64,000 bases of DNA from Planctomycetaceae bacterium (GTDB taxonomy: Bacteria; Planctomycetota; Planctomycetia; Planctomycetales; Planctomycetaceae). The translations under genes and the position numbers were made by a program. The stretch spans positions 1 to 64,000 of the forward strand of contig JAKFWA010000022.1 in NCBI GenBank assembly GCA_021732995.1, given 5' to 3'. Under the pieces are notes generated by a model that was not told the DNA's origin, did not search any database, and was given only the letters and a program-made list of their open reading frames with translations. This document shows positions 1 through 10,149 of this stretch, piece by piece. Each line of letters starts with the position of its first letter. Within the stretch, counting starts at the first letter, position 1.

Positions 1-39
1 CCCCCCAGCCCCTCTCCCCGGCAGGACCGGGGCGAGGGG
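1..39. repeat. GC-rich inverted repeat at window edge
   Basis: Bases 9-21 and 27-39 form a 13-bp stem with one mismatch and a 5-nt loop (CAGGA). It lies downstream of the minus-strand M81 gene that ends at 112. There is no T-tract, so it could be an interspersed palindromic repeat or a Rho-independent-like structure without poly-U. The left flank is cut by the window. Confidence 0.5.
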
Positions 40-111
40 AGCGATCGGGGATGAGACGAGAGCTCGATTGAGGACGCTCGAGCTTAGCGACTGTCACAGG
101 GGCGCTGTCCC

Positions 112-1623
112 TTAACCCATCGACGCGTTGCGGCACCACTCGACATCGGGTGATGCGACGTTGTCGAATGGGAAGAGCGGCCGGTTCACCTGCTCAAACT
201 TGAGCGATGCCCAGTGCGCAGCCGCCGGGCCGGGACAATCGGCGAGGATGATGTCGGCGGCAAAGGGGCTATAGTCGGCTCGGAAGCCAGCCGGAGATTT
301 GGCGACGACGATCTTGAAGTTGCGCGGGTCGAGACCGGCACACTCATAGAGTTTCGGTGAACTACCCGGTCCGCTGCGTTCGCAGAGCACGAGTGTCACA
401 TCGCCCGACCGGACAACGGCACCGCGCCCCATGTCGATGGGCAGGTTGTTGCAGATGTGGCCGCTGAGAATCCATTTCATGTCCAGCAGCTTTTCGACGC
501 GCCCCTGAAAACGAACCGGCGGAGAATACGCCGCCAACCGGCCGCCGATCTGAGCATCGAAAGTATTGCCCTCTCCCGCTGCGTAGGCGGCCGCGACCGC
601 GTTGCGGTCGATCATGAAAGACAACGCACCCCCCGGAATGGGCTGCTTCAGGAACTCGATTACCAGCGACGTTGAGTCGCCGGTCGAACCGCTATTCGTC
701 GCATCGGCACCGTCGCCCACCACGACAGGCTTTCCGCTGACCGTGAGCGCCCGTGCGACAACTTTGTCCGGCGCGAAGCGTTCGACATCTTCCATCACGT
801 GTCGCAGGTTCCACGCATCTTTGGCAATGTCGTCGATGACCTTCTGCCATTCGGGCGAACCAGACTTCGTTGTGAGCGTGTAGGTCCAGCCGAGTTCCGG
901 TTGGTCATACCATGGCATCGCCATGTAGAGGCAGGCACTCAACACATCGGGATGTCGCTCGAGTTCTTCGAGTCGTCGATAGAGCGGCGCCGGTGGTCCG
1001 ACGAACGTGTTGTGACTTTCGGCAGCGGTGATCATCGGCAGCTTGCGAACGAGCGTCGTCGGCTTCTTTCCGGAACTCAGCAACCAGTTCAGTGCCCGCG
1101 CAGCGCGAGCAGCTGTTTGAGGTCCATCCACGTGCGGACTGGTGTGATAACCGGACAGCACGTCCGCACTCTGCATCATCTGAAGCGTGATGTTGGCATG
1201 CAGGTCGAGCGATCCGACAACAGGAATGTCAGGCCCGACAACATCGCGTGTGAGCTTCAACAATGTGCCCGTGACATCGGGATCATCTTCCGCACACAGC
1301 GCCCCGTGCAACGTGAGGTAAACGCCGTCCACCTTGCCGACGGCCTGCAGTCGTTCCACGAAGGTCTCTTTGATGCGCTTCCAAGTTCCCGCTTCGATTG
1401 AACCCGAAGGCCAGCACCCGAAACGTGCCAAGCCCGGATATTCCGCTTGAGGTTGCAGCTTGCGGAACTCTTCGAGGAACCCGGAAAGCTCTCCGGTTTG
1501 ACCGTACCGTTCGACGACCTCATCTCCGTACGCGATCCCCATCGCTTCGAAATCGGACCAACGCGTGACTTGTGGATTGAATGTATTCGTCTCCTGCCAA
1601 CACTGTCCGACCGCGATACGCAT
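112..1623 (-). CDS. M81 family metallopeptidase (MlrC-like)
   Basis: The 503-residue product matches the M81/microcystinase C (MlrC) family over its full length. Visible family motifs are GVYLTLHGAL near residue 100, DLHAN near 140 (candidate zinc site), TSPHVDGPQ near 162 and the C-terminal-domain motif DGADATNSGSTGDST near 302. Known members are zinc-dependent peptidases; MlrC cleaves linearised microcystin, but most environmental homologues have no known substrate. No signal peptide is seen, so it is probably cytoplasmic. The ATG start has a GGAG about 6 nt upstream. It follows the M24 peptidase on the same strand with a 46-bp gap, so the two are probably co-transcribed and may act in peptide or amide turnover. 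The family call is firm; the substrate is not. Confidence 0.88.
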   Translation of the reverse strand: MRIAVGQCWQETNTFNPQVTRWSDFEAMGIAYGDEVVERYGQTGELSGFLEEFRKLQPQAEYPGLARFGCWPSGSIEAGTWKRIKETFVERLQAVGKVDGVYLTLHGALCAEDDPDVTGTLLKLTRDVVGPDIPVVGSLDLHANITLQMMQSADVLSGYHTSPHVDGPQTAARAARALNWLLSSGKKPTTLVRKLPMITAAESHNTFVGPPAPLYRRLEELERHPDVLSACLYMAMPWYDQPELGWTYTLTTKSGSPEWQKVIDDIAKDAWNLRHVMEDVERFAPDKVVARALTVSGKPVVVGDGADATNSGSTGDSTSLVIEFLKQPIPGGALSFMIDRNAVAAAYAAGEGNTFDAQIGGRLAAYSPPVRFQGRVEKLLDMKWILSGHICNNLPIDMGRGAVVRSGDVTLVLCERSGPGSSPKLYECAGLDPRNFKIVVAKSPAGFRADYSPFAADIILADCPGPAAAHWASLKFEQVNRPLFPFDNVASPDVEWCRNASMG

Positions 1624-1669
1624 GGTGTGCTCCGAGTTGAGTGAGAGGCCGCAATGGATGACTTAGGAC

Positions 1670-2860
1670 TCAATACTTCGCCAAGATCGGAACGATCTCC
1701 GTCTGCAATTCACCACCGGTTACGTGCACTTTGCCCGTCGAATCGATGAAGACGTCGATCTCGCTGCGGACGCCGAACTCGGGCAGATAAATGCCGGGCT
1801 CGACGGAGAAGCAGGTGTTGCGCATCACCAGCCGCTCTTCGCGCGTTTCCAGGTTGTCCATGTTAGCGCCGTTGCCATGCACCTCCTGGCCAATGCTGTG
1901 CCCCGTGCGGTGCACGAAGTATTCACCATAGCCAGCATCTTCGATCACCTGACGGCAGGCATTATCGACTTCCCAGCCGCGCAACGGACGATTCGCGGCG
2001 TAAGCATCCTGTACGGTCTTGATCGCCGCATCGCGCGCTGCCGCGACGATTTTGAAGATCTTCGCGTAGGTGTCGGGCACGGTCTTACCCACGAAGCCGG
2101 TCCGTGTGAGGTCGCTGTAGACGGCTCGCGGTCGATCGCATTTGGCCCATAGATCCACCAGCACGAAGTCACCTTCGCGAATCTGAGTATCTCCGTTGGC
2201 GCCGGTTTCAAAGTGAGGGTCTCCGCTATGGGAGCCGACTCCCACGATCGGCGGGTGGTAGGTCGTCAGGCCGTTGCGATGGAAGTGGTCCATGATCGCC
2301 TGCTGGACTGCGACTTCGCTGCTGTAGCCTTGCGAACGCACCTGATCGGCGATCAGCTTCCAGGCGACCTCATACGCTGAGTTCGTATGCACGGCAGCTT
2401 CCTGATGCGAACGCCACTGGTCGTCGTCCCAAGTCGCTTCGAAGGACTGAATCAGGTCACCTGACGGAACCACTTCAATGCCACAACTGCGCACGAATTC
2501 AATCGTGCCGCCGTCGACTCGCGAGATGTATGGATTCGAAACGCCGGGCGCGTACTCCATCGCCACGCGTTTGTGCCCCTTCAAGATGGCGCGAATGCTC
2601 TCTTCAAGAACTTGCCACTTGAGATACACAACCTTGCTGCCGGGCAGATGGTCGAGGGCTCCCGATTCAATGCGATGCACCAGCTTGATGGGCTGGCCTT
2701 CGCGCGGGATGCAGTAGAAGAAGCGGCGCGATCCCATTTGATCCGGCGCCAGATCGAGAACCCGTCGCGCGAGGATATTGCTGCCGCGAAAATCATAGAG
2801 CAGCCAGGCGTCTAGTTTCTGTTCCCCGAGGGCCGCTTGAATGCGAGCGAGATCAAACAT
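1670..2860 (-). CDS. M24 family metallopeptidase (Xaa-Pro aminopeptidase-like)
   Basis: A 396-residue protein with the creatinase/aminopeptidase P (pita-bread) fold. Metal ligands of M24 enzymes are recognisable: Asp residues in VDLWAKCDRPRAVYSDLTR, His in HRTGHSIGQEVHGNG, and Glu residues in FSVEPGIYLPEFGVRSEID near the C-terminus. The N-terminal ~150 residues form the non-catalytic creatinase-like domain. I chose the ATG at 2860 because a GGAG lies about 8 nt before it; an upstream GTG at 2869 sits on top of that site. Likely role: removal of N-terminal residues from proline-containing peptides, or a related amidohydrolase reaction. It is the first gene of a two-gene unit with the M81 peptidase. 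Confidence 0.88.
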   Translation of the reverse strand: MFDLARIQAALGEQKLDAWLLYDFRGSNILARRVLDLAPDQMGSRRFFYCIPREGQPIKLVHRIESGALDHLPGSKVVYLKWQVLEESIRAILKGHKRVAMEYAPGVSNPYISRVDGGTIEFVRSCGIEVVPSGDLIQSFEATWDDDQWRSHQEAAVHTNSAYEVAWKLIADQVRSQGYSSEVAVQQAIMDHFHRNGLTTYHPPIVGVGSHSGDPHFETGANGDTQIREGDFVLVDLWAKCDRPRAVYSDLTRTGFVGKTVPDTYAKIFKIVAAARDAAIKTVQDAYAANRPLRGWEVDNACRQVIEDAGYGEYFVHRTGHSIGQEVHGNGANMDNLETREERLVMRNTCFSVEPGIYLPEFGVRSEIDVFIDSTGKVHVTGGELQTEIVPILAKY

Positions 2861-3014
2861 GGTGTCCACTCCGATTGGTCAGGTTGCAGCGTGACTGCGA
2901 ACAATGTTGTGGATCTTGGCTCCAAGCTCCAGCTTACGAGCGGGACAGCCGCGTCGGGCTCGCCTATGTTATGGCTTCGCTGCGTGTTGTCTGGTCTGTT
3001 GATGGAGTTTCGGC

Positions 3015-4418
3015 ATGTCGTTGCCCGCGTTTCATCCGAGCCGTCGCGGCTTCCTGCGTTCGTCTGTTGCGGCATCTGCCCTGATGTCGGGACTGGTGAG
3101 CGAACTGCTGGCGGAATCTTCTTCCAATGACCCGCTGGCTCCGAAGCAACCGCACTTCCCCGCCAAGGCCAAGCACCTGATCGTGCTGTTTATGAGCGGT
3201 GGCGTGTCGCACGTGGACTCGTTCGACCATAAGCCGCTGTTATGGAAGGATCACGGCAAGCAAGTCACGCTCGACCATCCGGAAACCAAGAACCGGCCCG
3301 GTTATGAAAAGCTGTTCCTGAAGCAGCCTCAATGGGAATTCAAGCCGCGCGGCGAAAGCGGCGTGATGGTCAGCGACCTGTTTCCTCACATGGCGAACCG
3401 TATGGACGACATCGCGCTCATCCGCTCGATGCATACGTCGCATTCCAATCACTACAACGCCACGCTGGGGATGCACACAGGTTCGTTCACGTTTGGCCGA
3501 CCCAGCATTGGCTCATGGGTGAGCTACGGGCTCGGCACTGAGAATCGCAACCTGCCGTCGTTCGTGGCGATCTCACCGTTCACGCCCTACGCGGGCACTC
3601 AAGTCTGGGCTTCCGACTTCTTGCCTCCCGAGCATCAGGGCACGCGCATTATGCCTGGGCCTGAACCAATGCCAAACCTGGCGCGACGCGTGCCCGAGCA
3701 ACGTCAGCAGATGGAGTTGGCAGCGCTGGACCGACTCAATCGCAAGCACCTCACGGCCACGGGCGCTGACGCGGGACTCGCCGCCCGGATGCGATCTTTT
3801 GAGACAGCGTTCGGCATGCAGATGGAGATGCCGGAAGTCTTCGATCTCTCACGCGAGACGGCCAGCACGCTGAGCCTCTACGGCATGCAGCCCGGCCAGA
3901 ATTCCGGCTTCGGCTGGCAGTGCCTCGTAGCCCGCCGCCTGATTGAACGCGGTGTGCGGATCGTGGAACTGATCGACGTCGGCTCGTCAGGAAACTGGGA
4001 CGCGCACGGTGACATGCTCACTCACAACCCGCTGGCCAGGAATGTCGATCAACCCATGGCGGGCTTGCTGCAGGACCTCAAGCAGCGTGGCTTGTTCGAC
4101 GAAACACTCGTCGTGTGGACGACCGAATTCGGACGCACTCCGTTCAATAATTCCGCCGATGCTAAAGGCCGAGAGCATCATTCCTGGGCTTTTTCGTCCT
4201 GGTTGGCCGGAGCCGGTGTGAAACGCGGCGTGGCCTACGGCAATACCGACGAGCACGGCATGCGCGCTGCCGAGAACCCGGTGCACGTGCATGACTTCCA
4301 TGCCACGATTCTGCATCTGCTCGGCATGAATCATGAGCAACTCACCTACCGTCACAGCGGCCGCGACTACCGCCTGACAGATGTGGCCGGTCACGTTGTG
4401 AACGACGTACTCGCATGA
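3015..4418 (+). CDS. DUF1501 domain-containing protein, Tat-exported
   Basis: A 467-residue DUF1501 protein, a family strongly expanded in planctomycetes and related to the alkaline phosphatase/sulfatase fold. The N-terminus carries a twin-arginine signal (SRRGFLRSS followed by an Ala/Leu-rich stretch, residues 7-32), predicting folded export. Typical family elements are LIVLFMSGGVSHVDSFDHK near residue 55, IRSMHTSHSNHYNA near 137, and VVWTTEFGRTPF and GREHHSWAFSSW near the C-terminus, where His/Asp residues could bind metal. The ATG has a GGAG 8 nt upstream. It stands alone, divergent from the M24 gene. DUF1501 genes are usually paired with DUF1549/DUF1553 cytochrome genes, and no such partner is next to this one. 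The molecular function of the family is unknown. Confidence 0.9.
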   Translation: MSLPAFHPSRRGFLRSSVAASALMSGLVSELLAESSSNDPLAPKQPHFPAKAKHLIVLFMSGGVSHVDSFDHKPLLWKDHGKQVTLDHPETKNRPGYEKLFLKQPQWEFKPRGESGVMVSDLFPHMANRMDDIALIRSMHTSHSNHYNATLGMHTGSFTFGRPSIGSWVSYGLGTENRNLPSFVAISPFTPYAGTQVWASDFLPPEHQGTRIMPGPEPMPNLARRVPEQRQQMELAALDRLNRKHLTATGADAGLAARMRSFETAFGMQMEMPEVFDLSRETASTLSLYGMQPGQNSGFGWQCLVARRLIERGVRIVELIDVGSSGNWDAHGDMLTHNPLARNVDQPMAGLLQDLKQRGLFDETLVVWTTEFGRTPFNNSADAKGREHHSWAFSSWLAGAGVKRGVAYGNTDEHGMRAAENPVHVHDFHATILHLLGMNHEQLTYRHSGRDYRLTDVAGHVVNDVLA

Positions 4419-4426
4419 TGCTCCTG

Positions 4427-4490
4427 TAGCCTGGACGCCTCGTCCGGGCATGCATCGACAGGGAATAGCCCGGACGGGGCGTGCAGGCTA
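4427..4490. repeat. Imperfect palindrome directly after the DUF1501 stop codon
   Basis: Arms 4427-4449 and 4468-4490 (23 nt each) are reverse complements with two mismatches around an 18-nt loop. It begins 8 nt after the stop codon. There is no poly-T tail, so it is more likely a REP-like interspersed palindrome than a canonical terminator, although it could stabilise the mRNA 3' end. Confidence 0.75.
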
Positions 4491-4645
4491 TGGAGTCTGT
4501 TGAACTCGATTGATTCGGCCGTTGCGGAATCGCTCTCTGACTCGGCTTCGCTTTGGCTTCGACGGCGGACTGCTTATCGTCGCGGTTTTAAGCGGTGAAG
4601 TTACTGCTTCAACACTCGACGAACTTTGCATTGAGGAACTTGCTG

Positions 4646-5941
4646 ATGAAGTTGCGCAGATCATTGCGGACGTGGGCCGTCGTTGCGGCGTTGGCGGTGT
4701 GTGGTCGCATGGCCGAGGGCCTGCAGGCGGCGGACTCGGTGCTCACTCCGGGATCGCGCGTCGGCATTGTGGGTGACTCGATCACCGAGCAGAAGCTCTA
4801 CAGCAAATACATGGAGTGCTACCTGCTGGCCTGCTCGGGCGTCTCGGACGTCAAAGTCTTTCAGTATGGCTGGAGCGGCGAGCGTGCTCCCGGCTTCGCG
4901 GCTCGCGCAGAGAACGATCTGGCTGGCTTCAAGCCAACGCTGGTCACGCTGTGCTACGGCATGAACGATGGCAGCTATGTGCCCTTTAATGACAACATCG
5001 GCAACACCTATGAAGCCGGCATGCGGGACATCCTAAAACGTCTCGAAAATGTGGGAGTGAAGACGGTCGTGCTCGGTTCGCCGGGAGCGGTCGACACCAA
5101 ATTCTTTGGACCTCGTCCAGCATTCGGCGAAAAGAATTCGGCCGAGGGTTACAACGATAACCTCGCCCACCTGCGCGATATCGACAAGAAGCTGGCGGCT
5201 GAAAAGAAGCAGCCGTTTGCCAACGTGCACGATGCGATGATCGACGCCATGAAGAAGGCCAAAGCCGGTCTCGGCGATGACTATGACGTCTGTGGTCGTG
5301 ATGGCTTCCATCCCGGTCCGAATGGTCAGCTCATCATGGCCTATGCCTTCCTGAAGGGCATCGGAGTGGATGGCAACATCGGCGAGATCTCGGTGGATCT
5401 GTCAGGCAAGGCGACCGTGACCGAAGGTCACAAAGTGCTCTCCGCTGCGGGCGGCAAAGTCGAACTGGAAAGCACCCGCTGGCCGTTCTGCTTTGAAGGC
5501 GATGCCAAGAGCTCCGGCGGGACACGCAGCATCGTGCCGTTCCTGCCCTTCAATGAAGACCTCAATCGGCTGGTGTTGAAGGTGAAAGGCGTGACTGCCG
5601 CCAAGGCGAAAGTCACGTGGGGCAACGAAACCAAAGAGTTCTCGAAAGAACAACTCGAGAAGGGCATCAACCTCACCGCTGAGTTTCCTCAGACGCCGTT
5701 CGACGGTGCCTTCAGCAAGCTCAGCGGAGCTGTCGGCAACAAGCAGAACTTCGAGACCTACATCATCAAGAGCATGATCACGAACTTCCGCTTCCTGCCG
5801 GGTGAAGTGAAGAGCGACAAGGAAGCCGCCGACGCTGTGGCGACGCTGACCAGCCGCCTGCACGCGCGTCAGCAGCAACTCGACGCGGAAGCTCGTGCGA
5901 CACTTGGTCCCGTGAAGCACACCGTGACCATTTCGCAGTAA
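4646..5941 (+). CDS. Secreted SGNH/GDSL hydrolase family protein
   Basis: A 431-residue protein. After a signal peptide (residues 1-30, RRSLRTWAVVAALAVCG and a cleavage region near LQAADS), the SGNH block I motif GIVGDSITEQ gives the nucleophilic Ser. Block III appears as TLCYGMNDG (Asn), and the Asp/His pair is in CGRDGFHPGPNGQ near residue 215, a typical DGxHP end motif. The C-terminal ~200 residues are a separate region of unknown role (MITNFRFLPG near the end) common in planctomycete homologues. I chose the ATG at 4646, which has GAGGA about 9 nt upstream, over the upstream in-frame ATG at 4595. Likely role: extracytoplasmic esterase or deacetylase on polysaccharide. The substrate is unknown. 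Confidence 0.85.
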   Translation: MKLRRSLRTWAVVAALAVCGRMAEGLQAADSVLTPGSRVGIVGDSITEQKLYSKYMECYLLACSGVSDVKVFQYGWSGERAPGFAARAENDLAGFKPTLVTLCYGMNDGSYVPFNDNIGNTYEAGMRDILKRLENVGVKTVVLGSPGAVDTKFFGPRPAFGEKNSAEGYNDNLAHLRDIDKKLAAEKKQPFANVHDAMIDAMKKAKAGLGDDYDVCGRDGFHPGPNGQLIMAYAFLKGIGVDGNIGEISVDLSGKATVTEGHKVLSAAGGKVELESTRWPFCFEGDAKSSGGTRSIVPFLPFNEDLNRLVLKVKGVTAAKAKVTWGNETKEFSKEQLEKGINLTAEFPQTPFDGAFSKLSGAVGNKQNFETYIIKSMITNFRFLPGEVKSDKEAADAVATLTSRLHARQQQLDAEARATLGPVKHTVTISQ

Positions 5942-5964
5942 CCGGTCGAAGTTGATGCGTGAGT

Positions 5965-6026
5965 GATACCGTGACCGCTAAGCGGCGAGTTCTCTTCGCG
6001 AGGATCTCCCTTGGCGGTCCCGGTAC
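5965..6026. terminator. Inverted repeat between convergent genes
   Basis: The segment between the convergent SGNH and propeller genes folds on itself: 5965-5989 pairs imperfectly with 6001-6026 around TTCTCTTCGC. It lies where a bidirectional terminator is expected, but there is no clear T-tract. It may equally be an interspersed palindromic repeat. Confidence 0.45.
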
Positions 6027-6058
6027 ACGGCTTCGTACAGCAACGAAGCACACTGACA

Positions 6059-7345
<1,287 letters not shown>

Positions 7346-7519
7346 GAAACTGCCTTTGTGGTTCGATTGGGGACCGTCGGCTGCCCGTTGAATTTTTCAG
7401 CCGACCGAATCGCGCAGGCGATGCTATTGCTCGCAGGATTTCTTGCCAGTGTCGTCGGCGGGAAGTGGTCGGCTCCTCGAAAGCACACGTATGCTCAGAG
7501 CCTCGGCGGAGATCGCGGC

Positions 7520-8863
7520 CTATAAGGCTCGCACGATGGCTACCGCCTGGCGGCAGAGTTCGGTGGCTTGAGCGGCGTCAGGGGCTTCGGAGATGACCCG
7601 GATGATCGGTTCGGTGTTGCTCGCGCGGACTTGGACCCAGCGGTTGGACCAGTCGAGGCGCAGGCCGTCGCCTTCGGTGGCGGTGGCGTCCTTGAAGGTT
7701 TTTCGCAGGGCTGCACAAGCAGCGTCAACGCGATCGCGAGGACATTCGATCTTGTCTTTGATGATCGCGTAGGCCGGCAGTGCATCGGCCCATTCGGCCA
7801 GTGTTCGCGTGCCGTGTGCCAAGCCGTCCAGGACATAGGCCATCGAGACGAAGCTGTCGCGGACGTAACCCACTCTCGGCTCGATGACTCCGCCGTTGCC
7901 CTCGCCGCCGAGGATCGCGTTCTTCTCGCGCATCATCGCCGTGACGTTCGCTTCCCCAACCCACGAACGATGGAATTCGCAACCGTGTTTCGCGGCGATG
8001 TCCGCATTCACGCGGCTGGTGGAACCGTTCACGACAAACGGTCCCGGCGTGCGTGACAGCACCCAATCCGCACACAGCGCGAGCGTCAATTCCTCGCCAA
8101 TGTAACGCCCCGTGTTGTCCACAATGGCGAGGCGGTCAGCATCCGGGTCTTGAGCAAAGCCTGCATCCGCGCCGAGCTTCCGCACCGCGTCGGACAGCCC
8201 GGTCAGGTTTTCCTTGATAGGTTCAGGAACGTGCTCGAAACGTCCATCGGCCACGCCGCCGAGGACCTTGACTTCGCAACCCAGTTGCTCCAGCAGGCGC
8301 GGCGTCGCCACTGCTCCCGATCCATGATTGCAGTCGAGCACGACTTTGAACTTGCGGGCTTTGATACGGTCCACATCCACCAACCTGAGGGCTCGGTCGA
8401 TGTGCGGTCCCGCGGCATCAGACAGTGTTTCGACGGAACCGAGCTTGTCCCAGGTGACATAGCCGAAGTTCTGAGAATCCAGCAGCGAAAGCAGTCGCTC
8501 GCCTGTCGGCTTATCAAACACCGAACCAGCGGGAGAAAACGGCTTCAGGCCATTCCACTGGACCGGATTGTGACTCGCCGTGATCTGCAGGCCACCCGCC
8601 GCGCCGTGATGCTGGACAAGTACGCCGCAAGTAGGAGTCGTCGCAATGCCCGCGTCCAGGACCTTGCAGCCGGTCGCCATCAGGCCGGAGACCACCGCAT
8701 GTTGAATCATTGGACCGGTCGATCGGCCATCGCGGCTCAAGACAACAGTGCCGCCGTTGAACATTGTTCCCAGTGCCGCCGCGAACCGCGTGAGGTACTC
8801 AGGGTCCAGCCCGTTGCCGATCACTCCCCGCAAACCTGAAATGCTCAGAATCCGTTCCGTCAT
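7520..8863 (-). CDS. glmM: Phosphoglucosamine mutase / phosphohexomutase family
   Basis: A 447-residue alpha-D-phosphohexomutase. The N-terminus has SGLRGVIGNGLDPEYL, the phosphoserine loop is TASHNPVQWNG near residue 97, the metal-binding loop is DPDADRLAIVD, the sugar-specificity loop is GGEGNGGVI, and the C-terminal phosphate loop is RASNTEPIIRVI. The GEGNGG loop is seen in phosphoglucosamine mutases of several phyla, so GlmM (glucosamine-6-P to glucosamine-1-P, leading to UDP-GlcNAc) is the likely assignment; a phosphomannomutase cannot be excluded. I chose the ATG at 8863, with AAAGGA about 10 nt upstream. UDP-GlcNAc feeds the lpxC/lpxA pathway encoded at 50-52 kb. Confidence 0.85.
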   Translation of the reverse strand: MTERILSISGLRGVIGNGLDPEYLTRFAAALGTMFNGGTVVLSRDGRSTGPMIQHAVVSGLMATGCKVLDAGIATTPTCGVLVQHHGAAGGLQITASHNPVQWNGLKPFSPAGSVFDKPTGERLLSLLDSQNFGYVTWDKLGSVETLSDAAGPHIDRALRLVDVDRIKARKFKVVLDCNHGSGAVATPRLLEQLGCEVKVLGGVADGRFEHVPEPIKENLTGLSDAVRKLGADAGFAQDPDADRLAIVDNTGRYIGEELTLALCADWVLSRTPGPFVVNGSTSRVNADIAAKHGCEFHRSWVGEANVTAMMREKNAILGGEGNGGVIEPRVGYVRDSFVSMAYVLDGLAHGTRTLAEWADALPAYAIIKDKIECPRDRVDAACAALRKTFKDATATEGDGLRLDWSNRWVQVRASNTEPIIRVISEAPDAAQATELCRQAVAIVRAL

Positions 8864-8990
8864 GCGAATCATCCTTTGAAACTGCAACTGGCCAGCCCGC
8901 GTGTCGGGAGCCTAGCGCAGAAGAAAAAACTCTGTCTACAGGCAGTCCGAAACTCTGTGCCGTCGTTCAAAATTAAAAGCTCAATGCAAT

Positions 8991-9071
8991 CAAACGAATG
9001 GTGACAAACGAATGTTACTTTTCAGAACACGATTGCGGTTCAGATGATTCATTCGCACCCTTCGTCCGATG
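8991..9071. repeat. Degenerate copy of the CAAACGAAT direct/inverted repeat
   Basis: The left arm 8991-9013 holds two CAAACGAAT units separated by GGTGA. The right arm (about 9051-9071) is a decayed reverse complement. It is the same family as 25619-25702 and 36920-37013. It lies in the gap between glmM and the DUF2071 gene. Confidence 0.65.
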
Positions 9072-9090
9072 AGTCCCATTGAGACAGCCC

Positions 9091-9864
9091 ATGACCGATA
9101 CCATTGACCGCATCTCACCCATGCAACGACCGGCGGGATCTCCGATCGGGTATCAGACGTGGTCCAGCCTGCTGTTTCTGCATTGGCGAGTTCCGGTCTC
9201 GACGCTGCGTCCGCTGGTACCGCGCGAGCTGGAGATCGACACCTTCGACGGCAGCGCCTGGCTTGGACTTGTGCCGTTTCTGATGAGCAATGTGCGGCCG
9301 TGGTGGTCTCCGGCGGTGCCCGGGGTCTCGAACTTTCCCGAGACCAACGTGCGGACTTATGTGCATCGGCGGGGCCAGGATCCGGCGGTCTGGTTTTTCT
9401 CGCTGGATGCCGCCAAAGCGATTGCGGTCTGGATCGCTCGCACCGTCTGGCATTTGAACTACCACTACGCACGGATGTCCGTCCAACATGACGGTGATGT
9501 CGTGCGTTACGACAGTTGCCGTCGTAACAGTTCGGCAGAAGTTTCCATTGAGGCACGCATTCTGGGACCACTTTGCCCCGATCGCTCGTATGCTGATAGC
9601 ACCGGTTCAACTGCGGAACCGGGGTCGCTCGAACACTTCTTAGCTGAGCGTTATCTCCTGTTTTCGACGGATCGTTCCGGGCGGCTGCATCGCGGACAAG
9701 TGCACCATCGGGCATATCCGTTACGACAGGCACAACTGGTTCGCTGCCGGCAAACTCTGGCTCAGGCGAACCAGATCGAAATCACCTCTGATCCCGAACA
9801 CGTCCTTTTCAGTCCCGGCGTCACCGTCGACATTTTCCCGTTGCGGCCCGTGACGGGAGTTTAA
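9091..9864 (+). CDS. DUF2071 domain-containing protein (YqjF-like)
   Basis: A 257-residue protein of the DUF2071/YqjF family. Its N-terminal region has WSSLLFLHWRVPVSTLRPLVP and FDGSAWLGLVPFLM, followed by NFPETNVRTYV and WFFSLDAAKAIAVWIAR, which are diagnostic for the family. The fold is related to acetoacetate decarboxylase-like proteins, but no function is established. The ATG at 9091 is preferred; an upstream TTG at 9079 would add four residues. There is no clear Shine-Dalgarno. It is monocistronic, preceded by a degenerate interspersed repeat. Family call firm, function unknown. Confidence 0.85.
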   Translation: MTDTIDRISPMQRPAGSPIGYQTWSSLLFLHWRVPVSTLRPLVPRELEIDTFDGSAWLGLVPFLMSNVRPWWSPAVPGVSNFPETNVRTYVHRRGQDPAVWFFSLDAAKAIAVWIARTVWHLNYHYARMSVQHDGDVVRYDSCRRNSSAEVSIEARILGPLCPDRSYADSTGSTAEPGSLEHFLAERYLLFSTDRSGRLHRGQVHHRAYPLRQAQLVRCRQTLAQANQIEITSDPEHVLFSPGVTVDIFPLRPVTGV

Positions 9865-9945
9865 GTTTTCGTCACTGATCTTGAATGCGAGTTGGCCGTT
9901 TCGTTCTCAGGTCGGATGCAGTGAAGCGGCGACTTCGATGGTTTG

Positions 9946-9985
9946 AATTTCCCGCAGAGGCGCGGAGTTCGCAGAGAAAACAACG
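9946..9985. repeat. CCCGCAGAGGCGCGGAG-type interspersed repeat fragment
   Basis: This fragment, rich in CGCAGAG and GCGGAG words, resembles the arms of the inverted repeat at 28693-28834. It sits alone in the 285-bp gap before the DGSK-repeat gene. I see no gene in the rest of that gap (9865-10149). Confidence 0.5.
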
Positions 9986-10149
9986 AGTCTTAACTAAGAA
10001 ATCTGCTGGTTGGCCGTCGAGAAACGGGTATTCCCGCCGCTCGCTCAGCCGTGAATAACAGCTTCCGCGCATTGATTCCTCTGAGCCTTCACATCCATAC
10101 TCAGTAGCCGTCAGTCCACAGCCTGAAAACTTCCCTCAGGACGACCAAC